From the NCBI GenBank assembly GCA_963661535.1, contig CAVLCC010000008.1:1-51102 (forward strand): a stretch of 51,102 nt of DNA, written 5' to 3'. Below are positions 35,601-44,501 of the stretch, piece after piece. Positions within the stretch are counted from its first letter, which is position 1, and each line of letters opens with the position of its first letter. The notes beneath the pieces are model-generated. The model did not search any database and was not told the origin of the DNA. It worked only from the letters and a program-made list of their open reading frames with translations. Both the position numbers and the translations under genes were made by a program. This DNA comes from CAVLCC01 sp963661535. GTDB taxonomy: Bacteria; Actinomycetota; Coriobacteriia; Coriobacteriales; CADBOM01.

Positions 35601-35852
35601 TTTTGCTCCATTTTTGAGAATATTTGTGGTTTTATCGCATGCGCATTGCTGTAAATATGTACTGCTTGTAATTAGGTATGGTTTAAAATCTCAAATATTC
35701 CCGTAGTTCGTTTTGTCTATGTTTTTAGGTTTATGTATGCTTTTAATACCTCAATGCGAGTTATAAAAGCGTTTTTTGCATACGTCAACTAGCATAACGC
35801 GTTTTAGACTTGTTTTCTACCCCTTGTTCGGTTATTTGCATTGGGCTTCCAG

Positions 35853-38105
35853 CTATACATTGTTGCGCATGCGGGTTAGCAATGTGTCCGAAGAACCGTG
35901 GAACTCGTTATATTCTTCCACTAAGCTAACAATGGCTTTGTCGTTGAGATTTTTGCCAGAATTGTCATCATATAGCGCACAAACTTCTTGTGTGCCATCT
36001 GTGTATTCTAGCTCTTCAAATTCGCTTGCAAATACAACGGGAGTGCCTGCGATTACTTGCATAAATTTAAGCCATATGTCGTCTGCAGTTGGAGCAAGTT
36101 GCATAAATTTGGATGCATTTTGAGTTTCGGCAGGCATTATATGTGGAGGATAAAGGGTGCCTCCACCATTGGTTGCCAAAAGATCCATTCTGGGCTCACC
36201 AATATAAGAGGTGTGCTCGACGCCCCAAGTTGGGTAGGGGGCAAGCGAACCATCGTCGTTAAACTGCATTTTTCTTACACGATGAGCGTTTATCGCGTTA
36301 GGATGTTTGCTATATGAGGTCAGCAGAGTCTCCAAGCAATCTTCTCTATACTTTAGGTCGTCATCAAAAAATACCAAAATATCATCAGGGAAAGCCTCAA
36401 ACGAACAAATACTTCGCTTATAAGATTTGATGTCTTGCTCACACCACATAACTTCTAGTCCCAAATCAAATAGCGGCTCCATACTTTTTGGAAGATGTTG
36501 ATCTGGAAATTGAGATTTTGCAAGCCATAGCACAATTCGGTCGAACTTTTGCGTTTGGTTTGCAAGACTTATGACAGTGGGCCCTATTGTGTCTAAACGC
36601 ATGGGGTAAGACGTAAAAGAAGCAATGACCTGTGGCACACGTTTTGCAACAGTTAATCCTGAGTGCGGTGTATGTTCTTGCCTGTCGCCTTTTTCGTGAT
36701 TGCAAGTTTGCTGCTCTGCGTGTTGAGTGTTGTTTTGAACTGCCTGATGGCGGTCTGTGTTGTCAGATCTTGTGCTGCCTAGTTTTACGTCGTCTGTCTT
36801 TGCGCTATCTGCTTTGTGTTGTGTGGAGCCCCGCATGGTGCGCTCGTGCTGTTGTGCGTCTTTAAATTTTCTAAAGGGAGCAGTGACAGCAAGCCCCGCT
36901 TTCATAGAAGTGCTGTTTTGGAGCTGCTCTATTTCTTGGTTTTTAGCTGCAATTTCTGTGTCGTATTTCCACCTAGCAACAGTATTGCGCAGCAAAAAGA
37001 TACCGAGTGTAGTTTCAAAATCTGTGTTATCGCTTGCTTTAAATACGAGCTCTTCATCTAGTGGAGTAATGCCTTGCTGGATCTTGCTAATACACTCAAA
37101 TAAGGTTCTCAAAAGACATTTTGTAAAGTTGTTTTCTAGCTCACTACTTTGAGTGTTAATAAAGGCACCTATATTTTTCATAAATGCAAGTAGTTCTTGT
37201 GTTTTAGAAACCGCATTGTCGATCATAAGATTTTGTGTAGGCTTTAAAGTTAGGGGGGCGAACTCTAATTTTTGTGCGCTGTTATGTGCGCTAATAGATA
37301 CATCGACACCTTGATGCTGGCAAGTGTTCGCGTTTTCATGTTCACTTACGTCGGTGTTTTCCGTGCTGCACACTTCATTTGCAACGATTGTTCCATCTGT
37401 GTCATCGCTAAAAATGTCTACCCCAACCTCACCGTCTTGGCAAAATGGATTTTTGCAAGTCATAACGCGCTTTGCAAGAGTAATACACTTAATTCCAAAA
37501 GCAATTTCTGGTAGTCCCGAGTCAGCTTCAAAAGCTACATTTTTATCTTTCAAAAAATACGTGCTAATCATCGCAGGCCAAGATTGTGCACAATATTTAT
37601 CTGCATAGGTGTGCGTTTTAACAAAAAACTGTTGCCCGCTAAAAAGTCCGCAATATTCCTCATTCGATTGAGGGTCACCAAAAACAAGCATGTCTAAATT
37701 GCATTGCATGCATTTGCTCAAAAGCATCACGGCTGCGTTGGTGTCTAAAACACCGTTATATGCAGCCTCGGCAAAAGACCAGACTGTCACATCATCATCA
37801 ATCTGAACATTCATATCAGAGCCAGGCACCAATGCATCGTCTACAAATTCTTTTCTCAAAAATATCAAGTAGTCAAAATCTGTGCGCTTAATCACAGAAT
37901 TTAGTTCAGAATATTTTGAAGACTCATATATAACAATACCTAGCGAGGGCATGACGCTGTTTTCGGCTGCGTTTTTGCGCATACGAACGCCAGCCTGCAC
38001 TCCCGTGGCGCAGCCCCCATCGCTTTCGCTGCTCTTGCTATCCAAAACTTCAAAAAAAGAAGACTTTATCTCATCAATACTGTTTTTTATATCAAGTGCT
38101 GCCAT
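35853..38105 (-). CDS. Large two-part glycosyltransferase-like protein
   Basis: A 750-residue protein. The C-terminal part (about 485-750) matches a GT-like family with the pattern ASFTSYPMRLDTIGPTVISL, IVLWLAKSQFP, WCEQDIKSYKR, DDILVFFDDDLKY (the DxD-type metal motif) and TADDIWLKFMQV. Such proteins occur in rhamnan and teichoic-acid type clusters. The N-terminal 330 residues contain LGIVIYESSKYSELNSVI and DFDYLIFLRKEFVDD, which look like a decayed GT-A fold without a clear catalytic motif. A variable Gln/His/Asp-rich linker separates the halves. Membrane segments are absent. The acceptor sugar is unknown. Confidence 0.78.
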   Translation of the reverse strand: MAALDIKNSIDEIKSSFFEVLDSKSSESDGGCATGVQAGVRMRKNAAENSVMPSLGIVIYESSKYSELNSVIKRTDFDYLIFLRKEFVDDALVPGSDMNVQIDDDVTVWSFAEAAYNGVLDTNAAVMLLSKCMQCNLDMLVFGDPQSNEEYCGLFSGQQFFVKTHTYADKYCAQSWPAMISTYFLKDKNVAFEADSGLPEIAFGIKCITLAKRVMTCKNPFCQDGEVGVDIFSDDTDGTIVANEVCSTENTDVSEHENANTCQHQGVDVSISAHNSAQKLEFAPLTLKPTQNLMIDNAVSKTQELLAFMKNIGAFINTQSSELENNFTKCLLRTLFECISKIQQGITPLDEELVFKASDNTDFETTLGIFLLRNTVARWKYDTEIAAKNQEIEQLQNSTSMKAGLAVTAPFRKFKDAQQHERTMRGSTQHKADSAKTDDVKLGSTRSDNTDRHQAVQNNTQHAEQQTCNHEKGDRQEHTPHSGLTVAKRVPQVIASFTSYPMRLDTIGPTVISLANQTQKFDRIVLWLAKSQFPDQHLPKSMEPLFDLGLEVMWCEQDIKSYKRSICSFEAFPDDILVFFDDDLKYREDCLETLLTSYSKHPNAINAHRVRKMQFNDDGSLAPYPTWGVEHTSYIGEPRMDLLATNGGGTLYPPHIMPAETQNASKFMQLAPTADDIWLKFMQVIAGTPVVFASEFEELEYTDGTQEVCALYDDNSGKNLNDKAIVSLVEEYNEFHGSSDTLLTRMRNNV

Positions 38106-38284
38106 CTAAAAATGTGCCTTTCAAAAACGTTTGTCAAAAATCTATATAATAATCTAGCACGCGAACGCACATAAGCATACAATCATACATGCAAATACAC
38201 AAACATGCTAAACAAAATACAATATATACACAAAAAATTTTAAAGAAACAACAAAGATTATAAAGACCACAAAGGAGAAAACTC

Positions 38285-39028
38285 GTGCTTTTAAATCAGC
38301 GTTCTTATGATAGACAGGCGGACGAACTGCGCCCCGTCAAAATTGAAAAGGGTGTTTTAAAAACCGCGTTTGGCTCATGTTTGATTGAGTGCGGAGACAC
38401 CAAGGTCTTATGTGCAGCAACAATAGACGACAATGTTCCTGCATGGATGAGGGGCAAAGGCAAAGGGTGGGTTACGGCAGAATATGCCATGCTGCCTGCG
38501 TCAACTGCTAAGCGCTCTCCGCGAGAGACAAATGGCAAAAAGGGACGCTCTCATGAAATTCAGAGACTTATTGGAAGGTCACTTCGCAGCGCGGTGGATA
38601 TGAAGCTGTTAGGAGAGTGCACAGTTACTGTCGACTGCGATGTCATTCAAGCAGACGGAGGCACCAGAACCGCATCTATAACGGGTGCTTGGGTAGCACT
38701 TAATGAGGCACTCCTAAGGTGGAAGCGGGCTGGCAAAGTTCGCGCTAATCCTGTAATTTCACAGATTGCCGCAGTAAGCGTTGGTATGGTTGACGGCAAG
38801 CTTCTTCTAGACCTTGACTACCACGAAGACTCAAGGGCAGAAATAGATATGAACCTTGTTATGAACGCTAATAGGGAGTTTATTGAAATTCAGGGAACAG
38901 GGGAGAGAGCAACTTTTGATAGAGGTAGACTAGATTCTCTTTTAGATATTGGACAAAAGGGACTAGATGAGCTCCTAAAAAAACAACTTGAAGTTTTTGA
39001 AGATGAGAAGAATGGTGGTCAAGCATAA
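38285..39028 (+). CDS. rph: Ribonuclease PH
   Basis: A 247-residue phosphorolytic 3'-5' exoribonuclease that trims tRNA precursors. Family signatures are intact: the opening RPVKIEKGVLKTAFGSCLIECGDTKVLCAA form, KGWVTAEYAMLPAST, RSHEIQRLIGRSLR, TVDCDVIQADGGTRTASITGA and LLDLDYHEDSRAEIDMNLVM. GTG 38285 is the likely start, with AAAGGAG about 8 bases upstream. It overlaps rdgB by one base (TAATG), the common rph-rdgB gene pair. Confidence 0.97.
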   Translation: MLLNQRSYDRQADELRPVKIEKGVLKTAFGSCLIECGDTKVLCAATIDDNVPAWMRGKGKGWVTAEYAMLPASTAKRSPRETNGKKGRSHEIQRLIGRSLRSAVDMKLLGECTVTVDCDVIQADGGTRTASITGAWVALNEALLRWKRAGKVRANPVISQIAAVSVGMVDGKLLLDLDYHEDSRAEIDMNLVMNANREFIEIQGTGERATFDRGRLDSLLDIGQKGLDELLKKQLEVFEDEKNGGQA

Positions 39029-39666
39029 TGGCAAGCAAAGTGTCTGCGGAGAATACAACCTGCAACAAAAATGTAAAAACCATAGTTGTGGCTACTTCTA
39101 ATGCGCATAAAGTTGCAGAGATTATGCGAATTATAAACATTGATGGATACAAATTTGTGCCGCTAAAAGAGATAGGCGAGTTTGCATCCCCTGTAGAAGA
39201 TGGGCAAACATTTGTAGAAAATGCACGCATTAAGGCACTGGCTGCCCACCAGGAAACAGGTCTGGCTGCCATTGCAGACGACTCGGGCATTGTGGTGGAT
39301 GCTCTAGATGGTGCTCCTGGAATTTATTCGTCGCGCTATAGCGGAGACGAGGGCAACGACGAGGCTAACAACGCAAAACTTCTACAAGAAATGCAAGGCA
39401 AGAACAACCGTGCATGCAGATTTGTGTGCGCAATTGTTTTTATTGACGAAGATGGCAAAGAGTTTGTGTCTCAAGCTTGCGTTGAAGGGCAAATTGATGA
39501 CCATTTGCATGGCGAGGGCGGCTTTGGATACGACCCCCTTTTTTTGCCAGATGAATATGATGGAGAGCTTTCTATGGCAGAGCTTTCTATGAATCAAAAA
39601 AATGCAATTTCGCACAGGGGCAAGGCATTGCGCGAAATGCGCGAGCAGCTGCTGGGTGCTAACTGA
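39028..39666 (+). CDS. rdgB: XTP/dITP diphosphatase (RdgB/HAM1)
   Basis: A 212-residue house-cleaning enzyme that hydrolyses XTP, dITP and ITP to the monophosphates. It has VVATSNAHKVAEI (substrate-binding T/S-N-x-x-K), ALAAHQETGLAAIADDSGIVVDALDGAPGIYSSRY, FGYDPLF and the terminal SHRGKAL block. The first 13 residues are a short non-conserved extension. Translationally coupled to rph by the overlapping stop and start. Confidence 0.96.
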   Translation: MASKVSAENTTCNKNVKTIVVATSNAHKVAEIMRIINIDGYKFVPLKEIGEFASPVEDGQTFVENARIKALAAHQETGLAAIADDSGIVVDALDGAPGIYSSRYSGDEGNDEANNAKLLQEMQGKNNRACRFVCAIVFIDEDGKEFVSQACVEGQIDDHLHGEGGFGYDPLFLPDEYDGELSMAELSMNQKNAISHRGKALREMREQLLGAN

Positions 39667-39786
39667 CAGCTGCGGGTTAATGCGCGAGCAGCGACTGGGA
39701 GCAAACCGACGATTGCAAAAACATTCGACCTCAGCACAAATTTAATGTTTCTAGATGTAATAACCGCGAAACCAAGTGGAGAAATT

Positions 39787-40953
39787 ATGATTTCAGTTCT
39801 ATCTATACAAACACTTTTGGCATGCCATCTCGCTGCCTTTATAATAGGATTTGTGCTTGATCATCTAATAGGCGACCCGTCATGGTTCCCCCATCCCGTG
39901 CGTGCAATAGGAAAGTTAATTGCTGTATTGGAAAAACGCCTCAATACCTCTTCTAAAAGTCCTAAAGAGCAACAAAGAGCCGGAACTTTGCTAGTGATAG
40001 TTGTTATTTTTGTAACAGCTGTTGTTGTTGCGTGCGTTTTAGTGGCTGCATATATGCTAGGAATTTGGATAGGAATTATTGTAGAAGCTGTGTTAACTTG
40101 CATGGTTTTGTCTATGCACGACTTGCGCAAGCAAAGCATGAGGGTCTACCATTATTTGATTGATGGAGATTTGGCAGGTGCAAGGCATGCTGTTTCGATG
40201 ATTGTGGGACGCGACACCAACGTGCTTGATGCAACTGGAGTTGCAAAGGCAGCCATAGAGACTGTTGCAGAAAACGCAGCTGATGGAGTTATTGCGCCTA
40301 TGATATACACTGCTATAGGTGGTCCTGTTTTAGGATTTATCTACAAGGCAATAAATACTATGGACTCTATGGTGGGCTACAAAAACGAGCAGTTTTTGCA
40401 TTTTGGACGCACTGCTGCCAAGCTCGATGACGTTGCAAACCTTTTGCCCTCTAGAATATCTGCCTTTTTAATGATGGGAGGTAGTTTGTTGCTCTCTCCA
40501 ATTGGAGGGGTTGAATCTAGCGTGACGGAGGCGGATGGAACACCTAGTGCAGACGTGCCGAGAGCAAAAGCTAATTCGAGAACTGCAAGAACGTCACGAA
40601 GCCACGACGCATCGCGTGCCCATAACGCACCTGTAAAAATATTCAGTGTGTCGCGTGCTTATGCAATATTTAAACGAGATCGCTTTAAGCACAAAAGTCC
40701 CAACTCGGCGCAAACAGAAAGCACATGCGCAGGAAGCTTAGGTATACAGTTAGCAGGCGATATTAGCTATTTTGGAGTTATGCAAAAAAAGCCAACTATT
40801 GGTGATAATCTTCGCAAAGTTGTTCCGATAGATATTTTGCGAGCCAACCAACTCATGTATGGAGCCGCCTTTCTTTGTGAAGTTATATGCGTTGCTTGCA
40901 TACTTGTAGTATGTGTGTCTGCGGGTTCCTCTCTCGAAGCTTTGCTTGCGTAA
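39787..40953 (+). CDS. cbiB: Adenosylcobinamide-phosphate synthase (CbiB/CobD) with a low-complexity insertion
   Basis: ATG 39745 has no ribosome binding site, whereas ATG 39787 follows GTGGAG by 5 bases, so I start there (388 residues). This membrane enzyme attaches aminopropanol to adenosylcobyric acid. Signatures: GFVLDHLIGDPSWFPHPVRAIG, RHAVSMIVGRDTNVLDATG, AIETVAENAADGVIAP, YKAINTMDSMVGYKN and the terminal RANQLMYGA. A 42-residue hydrophilic, Ser/Thr/Arg/Ala-rich insertion (241-282) falls between the SRISAFLMM helix and the VSRAYAIFKRDR region and is not part of the family. No other cobalamin gene lies in this window. Confidence 0.92.
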   Translation: MISVLSIQTLLACHLAAFIIGFVLDHLIGDPSWFPHPVRAIGKLIAVLEKRLNTSSKSPKEQQRAGTLLVIVVIFVTAVVVACVLVAAYMLGIWIGIIVEAVLTCMVLSMHDLRKQSMRVYHYLIDGDLAGARHAVSMIVGRDTNVLDATGVAKAAIETVAENAADGVIAPMIYTAIGGPVLGFIYKAINTMDSMVGYKNEQFLHFGRTAAKLDDVANLLPSRISAFLMMGGSLLLSPIGGVESSVTEADGTPSADVPRAKANSRTARTSRSHDASRAHNAPVKIFSVSRAYAIFKRDRFKHKSPNSAQTESTCAGSLGIQLAGDISYFGVMQKKPTIGDNLRKVVPIDILRANQLMYGAAFLCEVICVACILVVCVSAGSSLEALLA

Positions 40954-41222
40954 ATTTTTAGTGTGTGTATATATTGCTAAACACATAAATATTTGAACTA
41001 GCTATAAAAACTAGATTTACGTGTGCTTTTGTGAGCTTGATATTAGTGTCTTGAGGTTCTTATGAGAATCTTCTAGGTTTCTTTAAAGTGAGATTAAGGT
41101 CATTTGAATCGTTCGCAAGTCGTTTAAGAAGATAGTTTGCATCGCTCGCCGGTTAAATTCTTGATACTTTGCAGCATTGGCGATAAACTTATTGTTTGTA
41201 GCGCGGTTACACGCATACAAGT

Positions 41223-41299
41223 CGGGGTGTGGCGCAGCTTGGTAGCGCATCTGCTTTGGGAGCAGAGGGTCGCTGGTTCGAATCCAGTCACCCCGACCA
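41223..41299 (+). tRNA. tRNA-Pro (TGG)
   Basis: Acceptor CGGGGTG (41223-41229) pairs with CACCCCG (41289-41295); discriminator A and an encoded CCA follow. The anticodon loop TTTGGGA carries TGG at 41257-41259. The neighbouring tRNA-Gly starts 8 bases downstream, so they are co-transcribed. Confidence 0.97.
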
Positions 41300-41306
41300 T
41301 TTTTTT

Positions 41307-41382
41307 GCGGCGATAGTTCAATTGGTAGAGCATCAGCCTTCCAAGCTGATTGTTGCGGGTTCGAGTCCCGTTCGCCGCTCCA
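41307..41382 (+). tRNA. tRNA-Gly (TCC)
   Basis: Acceptor GCGGCGA (41307-41313) pairs with TCGCCGC (41372-41378); discriminator T and an encoded CCA follow. The anticodon stem TCAGC/GCTGA encloses CTTCCAA with TCC at 41340-41342. A terminator follows. Confidence 0.97.
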
Positions 41383-41396
41383 TCAAAAATCACATT

Positions 41397-41423
41397 CAGC
41401 CCCAGACCTTGGGGCTGTTTTTT
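41397..41423 (+). terminator. Rho-independent terminator of the tRNA-Pro/tRNA-Gly unit
   Basis: CAGCCCC (41397-41403) pairs with GGGGCTG (41411-41417) around a seven-base loop, followed by six T (41418-41423). It lies 14 bases beyond tRNA-Gly. Confidence 0.92.
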
Positions 41424-41562
41424 ATGATGCACAAAAATCAGTTAGATTAAATACGGTTAGATTAAACATAAAAAGCACCTTTATACTTCATAAACCCACC
41501 ACTAAAACATAGTAATATCTCTATATGAAACGATTGTTGATTAAATGAGAGAGGACTTGGAT

Positions 41563-42168
41563 ATGAGAGCATTTATTGCCTTAGATATTCCAGATGAGTT
41601 TGCAGATGATGTTGCAGCTCTTTCGCGCCAGTTGGGAGCATATGTTGATGGACGTTTTATGTCACGCGATTCCTACCACATTACACTTGCATTTTTGGGA
41701 GAGATATCTGATGCAGAGATTTCTGCAAGTATGGAGGCTATAGATGCAGCATGCAACAGCGTATGTGCTGATGGCAACAAATCAGACATCATATTAAAAA
41801 GTGACGGGCTAGGAAAGTTTGGGAGCAAAAGCAAAGTTACTCTATGGATGGGGGTTGCACCTGTGCCTGCTCTTCTGTCTTTGGATGATGAACTCCGGCT
41901 AGAACTAGATAAACACAAAGTTCCATACGAATCCAAGCCTTTTAAACCCCACATAACACTTGCTCGCAGTGCTCATATTGGTAGCAAGTCGTTTTCTGCG
42001 CTTGCATTTCCAGAAGAAGCTCAAGCTCGCAGTGTTACTTTATACAAAAGCACGCTCACACAAGATGGCGCGGTCTATAAGGCTTTGTATACAGCAAAAT
42101 TATCCCTCCAAAAAAATCAGAGGGCCGCTGGTTACCCAACGACCCTCTTTTGTCCCTGCCTCACATAG
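41563..42168 (+). CDS. thpR: RNA 2',3'-cyclic phosphodiesterase (ThpR/LigT)
   Basis: An in-frame ATG lies at 41545, but GAGAGGA (41548-41554) is 8 bases before ATG 41563, giving 201 residues. The 2H phosphodiesterase signature is seen twice: YHITLAFLG near residue 40 and KPHITLARS near residue 130, the two catalytic His-x-Thr motifs. The enzyme opens 2',3'-cyclic phosphates on RNA in the cytosol. The last 17 or so codons (from about 42119) lie inside the terminator hairpin, so the protein tail RAAGYPTTLFCPCLT is probably a by-product of the hairpin. Confidence 0.92.
   Translation: MRAFIALDIPDEFADDVAALSRQLGAYVDGRFMSRDSYHITLAFLGEISDAEISASMEAIDAACNSVCADGNKSDIILKSDGLGKFGSKSKVTLWMGVAPVPALLSLDDELRLELDKHKVPYESKPFKPHITLARSAHIGSKSFSALAFPEEAQARSVTLYKSTLTQDGAVYKALYTAKLSLQKNQRAAGYPTTLFCPCLT
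42119..42151 (+). terminator. Terminator overlapping the 3' end of thpR
   Basis: AGAGGG (42119-42124) pairs with CCCTCT (42143-42148), with GGTT/AACG-like pairing inside, followed by TTT and a short T-rich stretch. The hairpin lies wholly within the thpR frame, ending 17 bases before its stop. Confidence 0.75.
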
Positions 42169-42456
42169 AGTCCACAAGGACTGTTTCACTAACGTTATTT
42201 TAGACCATATTTGTATTTTGAGTAGTTAGAAATTAAAAAAATAATTCAATGGTTCCAAGTTACTGTTGCGGTTAGTTTGAGAATTTACAATGCATTAATT
42301 TGCGTTAATTTGTTGGTGTTACAGTGCAATTTTACTCAAACAACAAAAAACCTTCAAACATTTGCTGCACGCTTTCCCACACTGAGCAGTAAAATAGCAA
42401 GTAAAGGTTCTTGACTTAAGAACTGCCAATATCTCACACAAATAAGGAGCAAAACA

Positions 42457-42978
42457 ATGATGAATGAAACACTCAAGACACTAGAAACAAGAAGAAGCTG
42501 CAGAGCATTTAAGCCAGATATGATTTCAGAAGATGAACTTAAGGCAGTCATTAAGGCTGGAACTTATGCACCCACGGGAATGGGGAAGCAAAGTCCAATT
42601 ATTATTGCTGTGACCAATAAAGAGATGCGCGATAAGATTTCGGCGGAGAATGCAAAAATTATGGGGGTTAGTTCTGATCCATTTTATGGAGCACCGGTTA
42701 TTCTTATAGTTTTAGCAGACAAGAGCGTTCCTACTTATTTGTATGATGGCTCTGTTGTTGCTTGCAATTTGCTAAATGCTGCAGAGAGTTTGGGTCTTGG
42801 AAACATTTGGATTCACCGCGCAAAAGAAGAGTTTGAGTCTGACTTTGGAAAGCAAATTCTAAATGACCTTGGAATTAAGGGCGACTATGAGGGAATAGCG
42901 CACTGCGCCCTAGGTTATAAGGCAAAAGACGCAGGCGAACCTGCTCCAAGAAAAGAAGATTACGTTTATTATTGCTAA
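42457..42978 (+). CDS. Nitroreductase-family protein
   Basis: A 173-residue FMN-binding oxidoreductase with the family pattern: RRSCRAFKPDMISEDEL, YAPTGMGKQSP (FMN-binding), DPFYGAPVILIVLAD, YDGSVVACNLLNAAESLGLGNIW and HCALGYKA. Substrate not inferable; these enzymes act on nitro compounds, quinones or flavins. AAGGAG (42444-42449) lies 7 bases before ATG 42457. It stands alone, followed by a convergent terminator-like hairpin. Confidence 0.92.
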   Translation: MMNETLKTLETRRSCRAFKPDMISEDELKAVIKAGTYAPTGMGKQSPIIIAVTNKEMRDKISAENAKIMGVSSDPFYGAPVILIVLADKSVPTYLYDGSVVACNLLNAAESLGLGNIWIHRAKEEFESDFGKQILNDLGIKGDYEGIAHCALGYKAKDAGEPAPRKEDYVYYC

Positions 42979-43029
42979 AACATGAACTAAATAAATCTAG
43001 AGTATTTTGCAATTAGAGGTACGAACTAA

Positions 43030-43062
43030 AGAGGCTCACTGAGGGATTCTTGGTGAGCCTCT
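43030..43062. terminator. Terminator-like hairpin between the convergent nitroreductase and galE genes
   Basis: GAGGCTCAC (43031-43039) pairs perfectly with GTGAGCCTC (43053-43061), extended by A-T. T-rich bases follow on both strands but no strong T run. It is convergent between nitroreductase (+) and galE (-), so it could serve both. Confidence 0.5.
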
Positions 43063-43213
43063 AGAATTTATGCGAACTGAGACAGCTAGATTAGCCAATA
43101 CACAAAGTCACTATGCGGGCTAGCAGCTACACAGGTTAAGCAAAGACACTATGGGAGTTAGCAGCTACACAGCCAATACAAAGCCACGAGCACGCAAGCA
43201 TCACTCGCGCTAA

Positions 43214-44269
43214 CTACTCCCCAAAACCGTTTGGATTATGCGACTGCCAGTTCCATGAGTCGCGGCACATGTCGTCGATGTCGTTTTTTGCCTCCCAGCC
43301 CATAAGCTCGCGAGCTTTGGAGCAATCTGCGTAGTTGGCGGTAACATCTCCTGGACGCCTAGGGTCAACAACATAAGGAATATCCTTTTTGCATGCACGA
43401 CCAAAGGCATTTATGATTTCTAAAACAGAGGTTCCACGTCCAGTTCCGAGGTTAAACACCTCGACCCCCTTACGGCCGTTCATCCAGTCGAGTGCGGCTG
43501 CATGACCTGCGGCAAGATCGCAAACATGAATGTAGTCTCTAACGCCTGTTCCATCGGGAGTGTCGTAGTCGTTGCCAAACACGTGGACCTCAGAGCGCTT
43601 GCCAATTGCGGTTTGGGCAACATAAGGCAAAAGATTGTTGGGGATACCCTTAGGGTCTTCGCCGATAAGCCCTGACGGGTGAGCTCCAATGGGGTTAAAG
43701 TAGCGAAGCAAAACAACGTTCCACTCAGGGTCTGAGGTGTTTAAATCGCTAAGTATTTGCTCAATCATCCACTTGGTCCAGCCATATGGGTTTGTTGCCA
43801 TCTTTTTGGGACTAGCCTCTGTTAGAGGCAGCGAATCTGGGTCTCCATAAACAGTTGCAGAGCTTGAGAAAATAATTGACTTGCAGTTGTGAGAGCGCAT
43901 TACATCAACCAAAACTAGTGTATTTCCAATATTGTTTGAGTAATATTCGATGGGCTTTGCAACCGACTCACCAACAGCCTTATATCCAGCAAAGTGAATA
44001 ACTCGCGAGATTTGGTTCTCTTCAAAAACACGGTTAAGCTCATCTCGATTATTAACATCTGCACAATAAAACGAAAGCCTCTTATAAGCATCGCAGCCAA
44101 CGATTTCTCCTATGCGCTCAATTGCTTTTTCAGATGAGTTAGACAAGTTATCTACAACAACAACTTGATAGCCTTTTTGTAAAAGCTCAACTACAGTATG
44201 AGAGCCAATAAATCCTGCGCCTCCTGTAACCAAAACGCAAGTATCTGAAGCTGCAATTTTTGTAGCCAT
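43214..44269 (-). CDS. galE: UDP-glucose 4-epimerase
   Basis: The ORF extends to 44362, but AAAGGA on the minus strand is 7 bases before the ATG at 44269, so I start there (351 residues). The NAD-binding motif TGGAGFIGSHTVVELL is near the N-terminus, the catalytic YxxxK is NPYGWTKW, and the C-terminal substrate region has LRYFNPIGAHPSGLIGEDP. It interconverts UDP-glucose and UDP-galactose, supplying the cell-surface glycans that the two glycosyltransferases at 33.8-38.1 kb could use. It is a lone transcription unit. Confidence 0.96.
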   Translation of the reverse strand: MATKIAASDTCVLVTGGAGFIGSHTVVELLQKGYQVVVVDNLSNSSEKAIERIGEIVGCDAYKRLSFYCADVNNRDELNRVFEENQISRVIHFAGYKAVGESVAKPIEYYSNNIGNTLVLVDVMRSHNCKSIIFSSSATVYGDPDSLPLTEASPKKMATNPYGWTKWMIEQILSDLNTSDPEWNVVLLRYFNPIGAHPSGLIGEDPKGIPNNLLPYVAQTAIGKRSEVHVFGNDYDTPDGTGVRDYIHVCDLAAGHAAALDWMNGRKGVEVFNLGTGRGTSVLEIINAFGRACKKDIPYVVDPRRPGDVTANYADCSKARELMGWEAKNDIDDMCRDSWNWQSHNPNGFGE

Positions 44270-44501
44270 GTGCATGTCCTTTCGCTTTATAAAAATCTCA
44301 AGTTCAAATATCAATACATTAGTATAAGCTAGAAAAGTACGCAAATTATGCATGCAAACCACGCGTGCGCTGTATCAAATGAATATATATGCAACCGGCG
44401 GCGCATATATATTTACATATTGAATATAAACGTTGCAAACCTTGTTTTATAATTACCAAATATCAAAGGATAGTTTTTAGATTTGTTGAGAGGGTTTATA
44501 G

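Noticed and set aside
41124..41432. Minus-strand 102-codon ORF across the tRNA-Pro and tRNA-Gly genes with a VTGFEPATLCSQS stretch
   Set aside because: This peptide is the typical spurious translation of tRNA genes; both tRNAs are clearly folded on the plus strand.
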